Below are positions 22,669-62,400 of a stretch of DNA of 64,000 bases, in pieces (positions within the stretch are counted from its first letter, which is position 1; each line of letters starts with the position of its first letter). The notes below the pieces were generated by a model. That model was not told the DNA's origin and ran no database searches. It saw only the letters and a program-made list of their open reading frames with translations. Source of the DNA: Harmothoe impar (Eukaryota > Annelida > Polychaeta > Phyllodocida > Polynoidae); contig OX381710.1 of assembly GCA_947462335.1 (NCBI GenBank), positions 66,397,303 to 66,461,302 on the forward strand, given 5' to 3'. Both the position numbers and the translations under genes were made by a program.

Positions 22669-24840
22669 AGGGAGGGGAGGTGTTAGTCGGGAAGCAGGCA
22701 TGTAAATGCCGGGTACTATAGGGGTAAGGATATTGAGTAAGACGTGTCAATCAATGATACCCCTTAATGCATCCACACTATGACGTCATCAGCACCACCG
22801 GTACCAGCCGGGCACAGTGCACATAGTGCCTTACACCAGCGGAACACGACAGGAACAAGCAAAACGTGGTAAATGTCGTCTGCTAGGCCAGATCGAAACA
22901 ACGTTAGGTTATGAGTTTCACTTTTGAAAAAATGGTGCGAGCGAATTAGAAAATAGATTTTGAAATATTATTTTTCTATGGATCTTGGGCTGTGAGTTTT
23001 TGACTAAACGGTGCGAGCGAATTCAAAAATAATAATCTAAAATATTTTTTTTTTCTAACTATGGATTTTGTTCATTTAAAGGTGGAGCGAGCAACTTTAT
23101 TTTCACCTGTGCTCTGACGATAATTCTCAGTAAACCCATGGTAGAAATGTCGATCAGAACAAGAGAAAAGTAAAAACAAAAAAGAAGCGAAATCCATTGG
23201 GAATTTTAGAAAACCTAGCCAATTCCACAAATAAGGTATTAAATCCCAGACCCAATCCTTTCTTCTCAGTCCGCCCTTTAACACAATCAAATGGACAGAA
23301 CGAAGAGAATTGAAATCACTTGGCGTTTGATGGCAGCATTGCTATGGGTTTACTGTCCCGATTCTAAAAGATTCATCAAGGCGAAGTTGGACCAACATCT
23401 CATGTTGAGCCAATGTCACTGTCATCACTTCATAGTACTTAGACATCTGCAATTTCTTTCTTCTTAGGGAGTGATCACTATGTAGTAACGAAACACCAAT
23501 CCCTATTTTTTTTCTGAATACATGCGTTATTCCTTGATGTACTATATCCATGCTTAGTATCTTTAGAGAAGGCACATGGATTTTTTTTGTTAGCAATTGA
23601 TATCCATGAGTGATGACTCTTTATCTTCTAACCTTTCCGTGACTACATTGAAGACCACATCCAGAGGTTTTCAAGTGGTTGTTTCGCTATTATAAACGGG
23701 TACCTTGATATATTTACTAATTGTTTCATATAAAAATCAACTCCTGGGGGTATATTTCTTTCTTTATTATTTGATTAGACTAAGACCACTGTCAGCGACT
23801 CTCATGTACGAAATACCAGTGATTGTGCTGTCCCCAGTGAGAAACACATGAACTACAGTACCAAATACCCAATGTGACCTCACATTGGGTGACAACCAAC
23901 CCAATGGGGGGGGGGGGGGGGCACTCTCCATATTTCCTACAGTCATTGCATTTATGTACAAACATCACCTCAAATGTGGTACCCCTAATACAAGAGGTTG
24001 CTCAACAAACTAGACAGGAAATTCCCCATGAGCCCTTGCCCATAAATGACCCCAAAATGGAGCCCTTCCCTTGGGATCATGTAATGTTAACACATGGCAA
24101 CACATATGACAGTGCTCCCCCCCCCCCCCTCCACAGGTTTTACCTGGACCGGCCCTACTGACTGCACCCAGTGCAGGGCTTGATCCCCAATAGCCCATAA
24201 ATAGCACTGACTGGTAACTCCTTATGACCATTCGGTCTACCAGTACCTACACCAGTGAGGGTCATTAATGTTCTGGGTGAGTGGGCCTCCCCCCCCCCCC
24301 CCCCCCCCCGCATACACATCACAAGTGACCATGCACCGGAGTTCCTCCTTGTGTATAGTAGGAAAAGCACACATTGATCAATTCAATATTTGTAGATTCA
24401 CAACTTTTGCTAAAAATACCACTGTATACACATATTAATGCAATGCCTATTAAAGGATTATTTAAAACATCATGTTTGCAGTGGCATATTCTGGTTTTCT
24501 CATATCATTCAAAACCTCCGGATGTGGTCTTTAATGTAGCTTATAGGGTTTGGTGTACCGGCGCTCTTTGGTCAGGAAGACAATCTGTACTGATGATCGA
24601 TCAATGAAAAACATAGGGATGAAAGTAACCAATCTCTAAAAAAAACTTGAGTTGTTCCAATTGAAGTTAATGAAGGCCCCTAAATAAAGGTCCTCTATAG
24701 TTATAAAGTACACATTTTACACAATAGAAAAAAGTTGAAATCAGAGAAAAACTTGGAAGGATTTCATCCCTGAAAACATGAAAAAAGGGGAGGCTAGATA
24801 TGCGGTATTATCAACAAAAGACACAAGTTATAAAATGAAT
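22669..24840. other. Intergenic, no gene seen
   Basis: AT-rich. Near 22915-23100 a repeated GGTGCGAGCGAATT motif occurs. C/G runs lie at 23906-23920, 24116-24129 and 24289-24309. I recognise no coding segment; an 84-codon open frame at 23342-23596 (minus) matches nothing I know. Confidence 0.35.
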
Positions 24841-26830
24841 AACATATTTATTCAAATAGCTTACAAACGATGTTGTAACTTTATACAGTTACAACATCTA
24901 CATGGGTAGAAATACCCACAAGACTTGCACATAGGTGTCAGCATTGAGAACGACTTCCACAGGACGCGCCTTCTAAAATAAAGGCTGTATAGGAAGCCTG
25001 TGTCAAGTCTACAGCTGTATGGTGATCGGGTCAGTAGCTTCACTCACACTCACACGGTGGAGGCAACTCTCACAAGGTATCCTTCACACTTTGTAAAACT
25101 TCTGCTGCACTTCCTTAGATAGCTACATCATTCAAAACATGAAATATGACTCTCATAATAATCTTCAAATCAGTAACGATATTTTTCCAGTTTACACTTC
25201 TATTATTCTGTCACAAAAGTACTATACATATTCAAGTATAAATATGATAAAATGTCAAGCCTTTTTTGACAGTCTTATCATATACCAGTTTTACACAACC
25301 ACCGAATAATACAACTTATCCATCATCAGTCAGAAGTTCTTCTGAACATACATATTGTCTAGAAATAATGCCTTATAGAAAGAAGCAAGATCATTTACTC
25401 TTTTGATATTCATGATACATAAGTGCTGTAATTTGTTTTGTAAGTAAAGTATAAGCTTCTTGTTCTGTTTAAATAATAAGCGAGCTACACTACAATAGTA
25501 GAACCGAGAGTCACATGGGCAGCAACAGATCCTGATAGAAATGCGACTCTAAAATAGCCTTAATGCTAACTAAAAAGAGCAAGTAAAGAGATAACAGAAC
25601 ACGCGATAAACACACATTATATACATCCAAGTATGATGGCATAAAAAAACTTTCGCAAGACAAAGACGAAGCCCTATTGGCTATGTATCGAGATCATCAT
25701 TTTGTCAATATCAATATTCGCGGTTATATAATATTTGTTAAGTATCCGTAGCACATCCCTACCCCGCAAGCTGTGGTGGCTTATAATGAAAGACAACAGG
25801 TTGCCATGCATTATTTGTATTGTCACAATACTGGCAAATCTTGCATATAAACTGGATCTTTCTCTCTCCATATCTCTATCTGTCATAGTGTACATACCTT
25901 AAATATAGCCTTTAGGTATGTGCCTTAGCATACCCAAGGTTACCCAAGTCTTTGTTCAACAGTGGTAGAATATTTAATACATGTTGTACCAGTTTTGGTA
26001 ATCATACCCATGGGTATATCTCAACACTTGAAAAACAGTATGATTATCACCTATAACGTTCGTTCTAGGCATCAATTACACTTTTAGGCCCTCAACGACC
26101 TCCTTTTACACATTTCATCTTGACTCCGCAATGACACCAACCAATATATATGTTACGAGTGTCCAAAAAAGCAGCGACATCTAAGTATGTGGGGTATGAT
26201 ACAAGTACAATGTGGATGTAAATCAAGATAAAATACAAATATTCCACAAACTGTTAAAAATAAAAGCACCAACTACAACGATCTACTAGACTAACAACTT
26301 TATAATAAGTAGAATGAATGATAGCATAAATTATTTGTCACATTGGTGGATGAGATAATTGATGCTATGTGATGGGTTACATATATGGCAGTCGCTATTC
26401 GTGGGCACAAAATGTCCTTGTGCTAAAAACGATGCATCAAACATTCCGCCTTTGTTCTCTTTCAAATATCTGTTAAATGGAAACAAGATTCCACTTCACT
26501 TTCAAGTATCGCTAACAAATAGAAGTACAATGCATGTCATTTTTATATATCAAAATTTGAACGGGCCATGGTATATGAGACATCATCTCTATGACACTGA
26601 GATTTTTAAGCTGGAATGTTCAAACAGGGGACATGACTATTTCAGAATGGTAAGCTTTTTCTCCTGTTGAGGCAAATACTTCTTAATATATCCTAATTTG
26701 ACTGGTCAAACAACCTTATATATTACAACCTGAACGATGGTACAATCATAACACACATATATAGTCCTAATTCTAGGAGAGACATTACATAATTTATAAA
26801 ACCATAATGTTGAACCTGAATACAAACTAG
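24841..26830 (-). other. AT-rich stretch, candidate distal 3'UTR of ANKRD10
   Basis: This 2-kb stretch is free of the repeat families that fill the surroundings. At its left end it has an AATAAA on the minus strand (TTTATT near 24849). It lies downstream of the ANKRD10 stop at 27418 but is separated from it by repeats, so assignment to that transcript is a guess. Confidence 0.25.
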
Positions 26831-26841
26831 AACATTAGGTT

Positions 26842-27168
26842 TAGCCCTTTGAGGGTAACATAATGCTCTAATGCATTTACCCTTGTCATCATGATGCTAT
26901 GCAGCTATGGCGAATAACTCGCCTGTGTAGTGCTGCATCTAAGCATCATGCCGACCCTATGTGGTTGATACACTCCCAAAGGGTGGGCATGATGCACCAA
27001 TGCCGTGTTACTTTAGGCGGTGCATCACAGAGATGCTACTCAGTCAACAAAAAGTAGAAAATTTTACAATTTCTGTAGGAAATTTACACTATTTAGTACA
27101 GAAATTCCAGCAAAAAAGTAGGAAAAGTGGCATCTCTGCATCATGTTGTTTTACATAGTGTCGTTAAC
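26842..27168. repeat. Family A copy interrupted by family C
   Basis: Begins TTAGCCCTTTGAGGGTAACA. The body TGCTGCATCTAAGCATCATG CCGACCC runs to GGTGCATCAC, then a family C element (27029-27138), then GCATCATGTTGTTTTACATA. Confidence 0.7.
27029..27138. mobile_element. Family C short MITE nested in family A
   Basis: AGAGATGCTACTCAGTCAAC to AAAAGTGGCATCTCT. The nesting shows family C moved after this family A copy. Confidence 0.75.
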
Positions 27169-27411
27169 CCTTTGCGGACGGCATGATGCCTTAATGCATC
27201 ATGTCTTGGTCGTCATAATGCATGGATGCAGCCCTGATGAGTAACTCACCAGTGCTGCATTCAAGCATCATGCCAACCCTACGGGGTTGATATACTCCCA
27301 AAGGGTCAGCATCATGCACCAATGCAGCACCAGCGAGTTACTCGCCGGGGCTGCATTGCTGCATAATGACGACAAATGCCACCTTTAAGCGACATGCGTC
27401 CTTGCAGGGTT
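27169..27411. repeat. Family A palindromic repeat
   Basis: Begins AACCCTTTGCGGACGGCATG and ends GCGACATGCGTCCTTGCAGG, immediately downstream of the ANKRD10 stop codon. It must therefore lie in the 3'UTR if that transcript extends at all. Confidence 0.8.
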
Positions 27412-27417
27412 CCATAG

Positions 27418-53190
<25,773 letters not shown>

Positions 53191-53439
53191 ATGCAGTTGT
53201 TCACGCGGCTGCTCGACAGTCGTCACGTGGTCCCGGTGAGCGCTGCGATCGGGCTCCTGGCTGTCCTGCTGAGCACGGACCTCCTCTGGCCGCTACTGAA
53301 ATGGGTCGTCGTCATCGCGGTGGGCGTCACCGGGTTCCTCCTGGGTCTCTCCATGATGCTGTGTTCCGGCAAGAGGTACACACCGCCGACCCCGAGCAGG
53401 GAACCCAGCCTCGTCAACACCCTCCTCGTCAAAATGATG
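53191..53439 (+). CDS. SNX25: SNX25 exon 1 (membrane hairpin)
   Basis: 83 codons from ATG 53191 (MQLFTRLLDSRHVVPVSAAI). Two hydrophobic segments separated by TDLLWPLLK suggest a hairpin or double-pass anchor. Donor ATG|GTCAGT, phase 0. An upstream GTG extends the frame by 3 codons, but the ATG is preferred. Confidence 0.88.
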
Positions 53440-56400
53440 GTCAGTGGGATATATAGATTCTGGTTAATGCTTTAGATTTACTGGGGGGAAACTAATTGAA
53501 TTCAAAGCAAAGTTATTAAATATATTCATTTTAATTGATATTTTCCCTTTACCAATTATTGGACACATGTGACTGTTACCGCCGGTAATACCGGGGTATT
53601 AATTTGTGCATTTTGTTGAAAAAATGTCTTTACCGGTATTAAATATATTCATTTTAGTTATTGGGAAATGATTTCAAGGATATAAAGCTGTTTTACCAAA
53701 ACAATTATTTGGCTGTTTTTCTGTTAACATAGACATACATGATTATAAGGTAATAGATCGAGTTTGTTAAGTTTAAGAACCAAAAAACTATGAGGGAAAA
53801 AAAGTAAACGCCATGAATAATGCAAACATAATGATACTATATATCCATGTTGTTAATCGCAGGAGGCTCGTGCGTCGTCCAGCCCGGGACAGAAGAAGGT
53901 TGTCTTCTCTAAGAACCTGGACCTGGCTATACAGGAGATCATGGACTACGTCACACGTGACTACGTCATGAACTGGTACACCACCCTGGGCAAGGACGCC
54001 GACAGGTTCACAGACGTTCTCCAGTAGGTGTACCTCCTCTACTTCCAGATACTTGACTAATTACCCTTTAAGGATGGCATATCGCTAAAAGATGTCATTT
54101 GTTGTCATGATGCACCAATGACCATGACGACAAATGTCAGCTTTTACTAGTTTTAGCAACATGCCGTCCTTAAAAGATTAAATGTGCATACCATGCTTTA
54201 ATGTGCTGTGACTATTCTTCACCAGTGCTGCATTTAAATACAAAACCCAAAAATAGATAAATAAACCGATGAAAGTGTTCAAGGATTACCCTCTGTATTT
54301 AAGTAAACACTTAAAATCGGGAGATGACTAGGTAACTGTGTAGCTTTTCAGGGATTCTGTCAATACCTGACTTAAATCTCTGAATAAATAAATATCAACA
54401 CAGGAAGGGTCCATTGGAGACTGGAAAACATTATCCTTTAGTATCAATGATCATTACTGGACATCGATTCTCTCTCTTTGTAGCTCTATAGTGATTGATG
54501 CCCAGTTTTATACTTCAGACCAGTGGCTCATTTTGGCTGTTTTTTGCCTCACAGATTGCTTCTAGGGCAAAATCCTGACTAGGTGCCAATATATTCTCTA
54601 TGCCAATGTGTAATATGAGGGTAGAAAACACTGGAACCTCAGTTAGAAAAAATCCTACTGAACAGTTTTTGAGAAAATTAGGGTTTTGTTGCATATTTTT
54701 GGTGTTTTTAGTACATTTCCTACATAAACCGTGAACGCCAGCATTTCTCACTTTTCAGGTGTTTAGAATCAGAATTTGACTTTTTTTCATTCGCAGTAGG
54801 ATTTCTGAGTACCGAGCCATTCTAGAAAAGCTATTCTTTGGAAAAAATACTTAGTATTTCTTGATGATTTTCGTTGCACAAATTTAGGGTTGTAATATGA
54901 AAACTGCATTGTCATCCAATCAAAGTGTTTATATGCACTGTTGATGGTCACCCCCTCCCACCCACTTCACTCTGCATTGAAGGAGAACAGGCAGGGGAGG
55001 TTCATGTGTCCGTATATAGCTGTTGACCTGGGTGCTGGGTGCATTTTTAATTTATGGGGTGCCAACTGTTCATGAAAGAAAAATCAAATAGAATATTTTA
55101 TTTTTTTTAGTATCAGATTAATGCAACTACAATTCGTAATTTAGCACTTAAAGCATTGTATTTGCATTAATATGAATAGTAGCCACCTTATGGGGTGCCA
55201 ACTATTCATGAAAGAAAAATCTATAAGAATTTGTTTTTTATTAGCATTAAATTGATGCAACTACAATTCGAGATTGCATTTTAAGCATCTTAAATCAATG
55301 GTAGTCATCTTAAATATATGGGGTGCCAACTGTTCATGAATTTAAAAAAAAGAATAGAATTAGTTTTTTTTTATTAGTATCAGATTTATGCAACTACAAT
55401 TTGTGATTGCACTTAAAGCATTGTGGCATGCAATGACTGGTAGCCACCTTGAATGTATGGGGTGCCAACTGTTCATGAAAGAAAGAAAAGAAAGTAATTT
55501 TTTTAAGAATCAAATTAATGCAACTGCAATTCAAGATTGCATTTAAGCATTATGGCATTCAATGACTGGTGGCCATCTTGAACCTATGGAGTGCCAACTC
55601 TTCATGAAAAGAACAACTAAATTGGAATTTTTTAACAGTATAAAATTTATGCAACTACATTTCAAGATTGCATTTAAAGCATTGTGGCATTCAATGAATG
55701 GTGGCCATCCTAAACCTATGGGGTGCCAACTGTGTTTGAAAAAGGTATCAAATAGAAATTTTCTTATATGAATTATACAAATTAATGCAACTTTAATTCT
55801 TCATTGCACTGAAAGCATTGTGGCATTTAGTAAATGGTAGCCATCTTGAATGGGTTGAATGAAGGAAAAATCAAATAGGATTTGTTTTATTGATACAACT
55901 ACAAGTCAAGATTGCATTTCAAGCATCGGGACATTCAATGAGTGATAGCCATCTTGAATCTATGGGATGCCAACTGTTCATGAAAGAAAAATGGAATAGA
56001 TTTTTTTTTTATTAGTATCAAATTACTGCAACTGCAATTTGAGATTACATTGAAAGCATGGTGGCATTCAATGAATGGTTGCAATCTTGAATCTTTAAAT
56101 GAACATACACACAGACATATTCATAGGCATGAACATGGTGTTCTCCTTCATATAGATATTCATGGATTTCTACTTCTACTAAATATAGATTTCTGTTGGA
56201 AGGATTCTGTTACATGGATGTCGATGTCCAGTTTTAGATATATATCCATATAGTGCATTGGAGTGCTATAATGTTGGACTGCTGTATATTTACATATATG
56301 AGACACAAAGATTTTAAGGTCATAGTCGTTCATATTTCTGTCTTCCTAAGTTCCTATACTTTATTAAATGGTGACCTTCTGCTTACAGTGCCGATCTGTG

Positions 56401-59400
56401 GTACGTACTGGAGCAGTTCTCTAACCGCCTCCGGGGGATCGAACATGTGCGCTTCATGTCTCAGGACGTCACCACTGCCGTCTACAAACACTTCCAGAAC
56501 ATACGCATCGCCAACACCAAGTAAGTATACACACCTCCCTCCTACACATTTTACCAAAAGAGGCGTTTTGAAAAAATGTTTTTTGATCACACAGCCTAGC
56601 TTACCTTTTTTGATCAAATATGTCTGATGTAAGCAAGCTATGGTTCTAGAATCATTATACCTTTAATATTTAAATATGTAATAAAATTATAGATAAATAA
56701 CTTTTTTTTTCGCAAAAAAAAACATCAGAAAAAGAGAACTGTCAAATATCAGTTGTCATCATATTATTTCTTCCAAAAACTAACTACCGTAAAACTCGTG
56801 TATAAGCCGCACCCGACTTTGGGCCGATCCTATAGCCGCACCAGCGATCTCGTTATGGTAACTTTAGTACTGTATAATAGGAGCAAAAACTCGCGTATAA
56901 GCCGATCCTATAAGCCGCACCAGCGATCTGATTCGCGTACTAGCCGCGGCTTATACGCGAGGTTTTACGGTATGCAAATTATACACTGTCTGCTGGTCCA
57001 TCCACTAACCCTTCCCACATTATGTGTCGTACAGGCCGGTGGAGGGGGAGGCGCGTGCTAAGTTCGTACTGCCGCCGTGGTTGGTGAGTGAGAGTCGGGA
57101 GGTGGAGTACCTCCGTAAGGTGGCGGCTGTCTTCTGTCTGCACCTCCTCCCCCCGCACTACGCGAGCTGCTCACCCGCTCACCACCTGCTCACAGAGATA
57201 CTCACCAACGCAGGTATGGCAGTACATCATCCACTCACCGAGAGAGTGATCATTTTTTGATAGTTCAATGGTGAGGGGGGGGGGGGGGTTCCGGTCCCTT
57301 GACGGGGTAAGGGAATAACATTTTATTACCCCTTCTTGGGAGCGGAGAGCTTCAAAGGGCCCGAATGCACGCCAATTTTCGACCAGCTGGGGGCAAAAAA
57401 TTTCAGCCCCTCAAATTTCACCCCCCAACCATTGCTAAAGAAAAAGATCACTCCCCAATGTCACAGGGGTGCCAAGTTAGGATTTTCTACATCATTACGA
57501 CCATTGCGATTTCTGTTGGCAAATTACGATGTTCAGGGGTTTCCAGCTATATCATCTTTTGATATTGGCAGATGTTGACCCGTGCTTAATGAGTGACGGG
57601 GCGTTTTTGCCTAAATGCTTACTCTTTTCATATTAACCCGTATACCGTAGATTTCAAAGGTTAAAACTTGAAAAATGTATAACTTTCATCATATATATTT
57701 GACATTACATTGGACAAAATGTAGGATGTAGGATGAGCCCGGGCTGCATTGGTGCATCATGACGACAAATATCATCTTTTATCGACATGCTGTCCTTAAA
57801 GGGTTAAGGGAGTGTTCATTTATTATTTACAGGGGGGGGGTGGTGGGTTTGGGGGGGGGGGGCGTAAAAATTTCCGACCCCTTCTGAGGGGGGGGCGTAA
57901 AAAATTCTGACCCCTCTTGAGGGGGGGGCGTAAAAATTTAAGCCCCTTTTTAGCCAAAAAGCCCGCGCGTTACTATAGTTCAAAGGGGGGGGGGGGGCGA
58001 AAAATTTTCGGCGCCTTCGGCGAGGGGGGCGCGAAACGTCACACGCGCTCTCGAGGGGGGGGCGTAAAAATTTTTTGCCCCTCCGCGCGAAATCTCACCA
58101 CCCCCCCCCTGTAATTAATAAATGAACACTCCCTAAAAGGGTTAATAATACAACTATCTCCCTCTCCCTATTCCCCCAGTGTTCAAGGTGGCTATAGACT
58201 TTATCTGCGACCCCGACTACTTCAACCAGAAGCTGGTGGGGTGGTTCGTGTACCGGGAGCAGCTCAGTCTGGAACACAAGCGCACCTACACCTACGCCGC
58301 GACTTACGAGGACTTCATGCGCATGATCAACGAGTGTACCAACATAGAGCACCTCCGCGAAATGAGGTAATGAATTCAACATAGTGAACACATATTAAAA
58401 TTTGAAAAAACGTATTTTTTGTCTGAATTTTGCGATTAACAAATCAGTGGCGAAGAAAATTTGCCAAGGCTCTATGATATAATACACGCAATTCACAAAC
58501 CAATCCTCTCCCACATAGGGGAAAGTGGGGGCTGTGGGGCCTGCGTACGCAATCAGAACTAAAGGGGGCAAAAACAATTTTCTAAACAAAGCCTATATAA
58601 AACAATAAGGATTTTGTATAGACTTATACTGTATAGAGGAACCTCTTATAACCCCTTCCTATGCCAGTAATAAACTTAACAACTTGTGATCTATTTTTGT
58701 CTTGTCTGGCATCAGATGATATCTTACATAAAACATTTGCAGGTTTAACATAATATCGGAAATCATGCAAGCAACAACAATTCAGAATTTAAAGAGGGCT
58801 CGCGGCGAGGACACAGGTGAGAAAACCCTATATATCATAAGCTGGTGTCAGAATTGTGACACTTGATGGTTCTAATCATATTTGTGTTTCTTATCCCAAT
58901 GAATAAATTAATAAATATCAATATGGTATGAAGGAGTTGCAATTAGAAGAAATATCTGCATCAGAAATCTGCGCGCCCGCATCAAAATGAGATACTGAGT
59001 GCCTGTTCCCGTTACAGATAAGGAGTTCTCACCCAAGGGGACGACTAAAGGCGACCTGCTGAGGGCCCGCAATCTGACACGTTATATAAACCAGGTGTGT
59101 ATGAGAAACGATAAAACCACAGATAATTAACATATCAAATAACATATTGCGCCCCACAATGTTCTGTAATTTCTTTTCATCATTTATCAAGTAATAAATC
59201 GGGTGCATGATAATGGCTGCTGCAGGTATAAACTAAAGAGACGAAGATGAGAAAATATATCAAAAAAGTGTCCACGGTAAATTATCGCGTATATTAAAGC
59301 TGAACCTGTGTATTAGCTGCACCTCCAACTTTGACCAATCGTATAAACCTAACAGGAGGTCTGAAAATTGTTAATTTAGGGAGTGCCCCCAACAGGGGGG

Positions 59401-62400
59401 GTGGTGGATTTGGGGGGGGGGGGGGGAATTTGGACCCCTTGACCGGGGGGGGGGGTTAAAAAATGTGGACCCCTCTTGGGGGGGGGGTAAAAAAATTCAA
59501 CCTGTTTTGAGGGGAAAAGCCCGCGCATTACTATGCTACAAAGGGGCGCGAACGCGCGTGATTTTCGGCCTGCCGGGGGGGGGGGGGGGTAAAAAATTTG
59601 TTGTTAAAAAATGAGCACTCCCTTTCATAGTGCAGTTTTTTACTTATAAAAACTCGCATATAAAAGCCGCAGACCGGCTTTGGCCTGATCCTCTAAGCCT
59701 CTGTCTACATATTAGCCGTGGCTTCTATGTGAGAATCCACGGTACACTAAAGGCTATGAATAGTACACTAGAAGCTATACCTTGTATGTTGCAGCTGACG
59801 GTGACCAAGTCTCACTGTGAGAAGCGGATCTGTCTGCTGGGGGGACCCGACTACAAGTCCTACACCAGCGACTCGCGGCGGGAGGAGCAGGAACTACTAC
59901 CAGGACGAAAAGTAGGACAATTCTTCAAACTATTTTTAGGCTGATGATCACAGAGTAAAGCAGGGCCGTCTCTCTCAGAACTAGGTGCCAAAGCTACGTT
60001 AGTTTGGGGGATTGTTATACAATTGAGTTTTAAATTTAGTTAATGTGCATGATGGATTACTACTATTGCTATCTAACTGACAACTAATAAAAAATTGCAA
60101 TCACGACGTACAATTTCATTTCCCCCTCTTGCAGATATTATCATGATTTAATTGCATCATGACGTGCAATTCAATGTATTGTCCTCTTGCAGATATTATC
60201 CTTCCCAGTAATAATGGAAAATGAGACGGCGCGGAAACACTTCATGAAATACCTACATCGTGACGATAATGACTCTCTTCTCGGGTGAGCAGTGTGTTTA
60301 TTTAATAATGAGAACAACTTATGAAGGTCTATGCCTCGTCGCAAAACCTTGGCACCCGAAGCTACCTTAACTCAACAACTGTTGCTACACAGTTCGCTCC
60401 CAGTAATTACGATGGATAAATGCAGCCCAGGGCAAGTAGACTCGCCAAGGCTGCATTTATGCATTATGACTGCAGAAAGCTGCCTTCTCCCATGTTGTGG
60501 TAGACTTATAGCATACCAAAGGCCTATCCCTCTCACACCATGTCTATGTGCTATCAGAGATTAAAGAAGCCTTGCTTCAATGTATGTGTAGTTCCAGGTT
60601 TTCGGTTTTCAGCTCATTTCATAGATTCGATCATCTTGACAGGACTTTGGTCGAAAATAACTTGAGAAAAACCTAAACTTGAGAAAATCTTCTTTGCATT
60701 AGTCGATGGGTATTAAGCTTCCTAAACAAACAAACAAACAAACAAACTACAATTAACATAATGCATTAAAGCACTGTAGGTTAATCCTATTAAGTTCTCT
60801 ACATCCTTTTGTTGCACGTCAGGTTCTGGGTTATTGTGGAGAAGCTGCGTAACTCCCACCGGCGGCACTGGCACGAGCTGGGCAGTGACGCATACCAGAT
60901 GTTCATCGCTCACCCCACATCCCTCGTGCGCCTCAAACTGGAGCGCTCTACCATCAAGGGCATGGAGGCATTCATGATTGGAAATACAGTATGTAGAAAG
61001 AGTTTGTATTTTTGCGGAAAACCTCACTTGAGAGTGGTTGAATTTGTCCCCACCTTGGGCTCAAGTCAGAGTTGGGATTGGGATTTTACTACTAAAAGAT
61101 TTTCTTTACAGAAAAGATGAGAAATGGGAGAAAATTTCTCTCCTAATCCTTTAAAAAAAAATTGGTAAATAGAAAAAGAAAATAATCGACCTACCCATCC
61201 TATTTTTTAGGGGGCTATGTTACCTGAACACGACTATTATTTTAGGCCTAATAGAAAAACAGTGCCAGAGATAGTAGCTAAGATACATAACTATACATTG
61301 GTGTAAAGCGAATGTAGATGCGGTGTTGAATATTAGGCCTATTTGGCCTAAGCACTGCCATCTTCATACAGCAGAACATGAGACATGTTGTCCTTCCCAC
61401 AGGGTCCGGAGGCGTTTTACGAGGCGCAGACCCAGATGGCACAGATCCTGGAGGAGCAGTTCTACCCGTCCTACATCGTGAGTGACCTGTACCACAGGTA
61501 TATCACACAGGACATGCAGACAGGCATAGAGAACAAGGGTAAGTCTACACTATACACCCCCCCCCCCCTACATCACCCAGGACCTGCATAGAGAACAAGG
61601 GTAAGAACCAGCTCATAAGCCGCACTTGGGAGAATCTGATAAGACGCACAGTGGGTCTGAATATGGTGACTCTAGTGTGCCTGTACATGGGTACCCATAA
61701 TTTTGACCGTGTCGCCGTGTCGATTTTTAGCAAAAGTGCTGCGTCATTGTGTCGATTTTTATGTATGTAAGAACTTAGAGAAAAATGCCTGTAGGTCGAT
61801 TTTTAACCCTCATTTTTCTGTGTCCGTCGAATTTTAAAACCCCCGTGTCGCACGTGTCGGATTTTAAAACCCCCGTGTCGCCGTGTCGCACGTGTCGAAT
61901 TTTACCCATGTAGGGGCAATTATTTATACAAACCTGTGTATAGGCCACCCCCCATATGGGCATATTTGGTATCAAATTAAAGCTGGTTCTGATTCGCATA
62001 CATGTACAAGCTGCTGTTTTGAGTTTAATTGTTTTTATTGGCAGCAACTCTTGGCTTACAAGAGATTTCTCCAAGAACGGCCAGTCGTGGCTGACATCAT
62101 CATCAGTAGATTATGTGACCGTATATCTGTGACAGAATTTTCAGTTTTTCAGTAATGCACTATCAATGTCCTTTCGTTATGACGCGTTGTAAGACTATAT
62201 AGCTATTTCTGTTCCCTGCCTACTGTAGAGACACCGGACCCCAAACGGTCTCCTCGAACCCCGGAGAAGGAGGAGTCGGCACACGCCATATCCAAACACT
62301 CGACGTACGCGCAACAGAAGCTGCAGGGGCTGGACGAGAAGATCGCCAACAAGACACAAGCTCTGCACGCCCTCAAACTGTCACAGAAGGCAGATAAAAA

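Noticed and set aside
23342..23596. 84-codon minus-strand frame that might be a retroelement remnant
   Set aside because: I could not match it to any reverse transcriptase or transposase motif.
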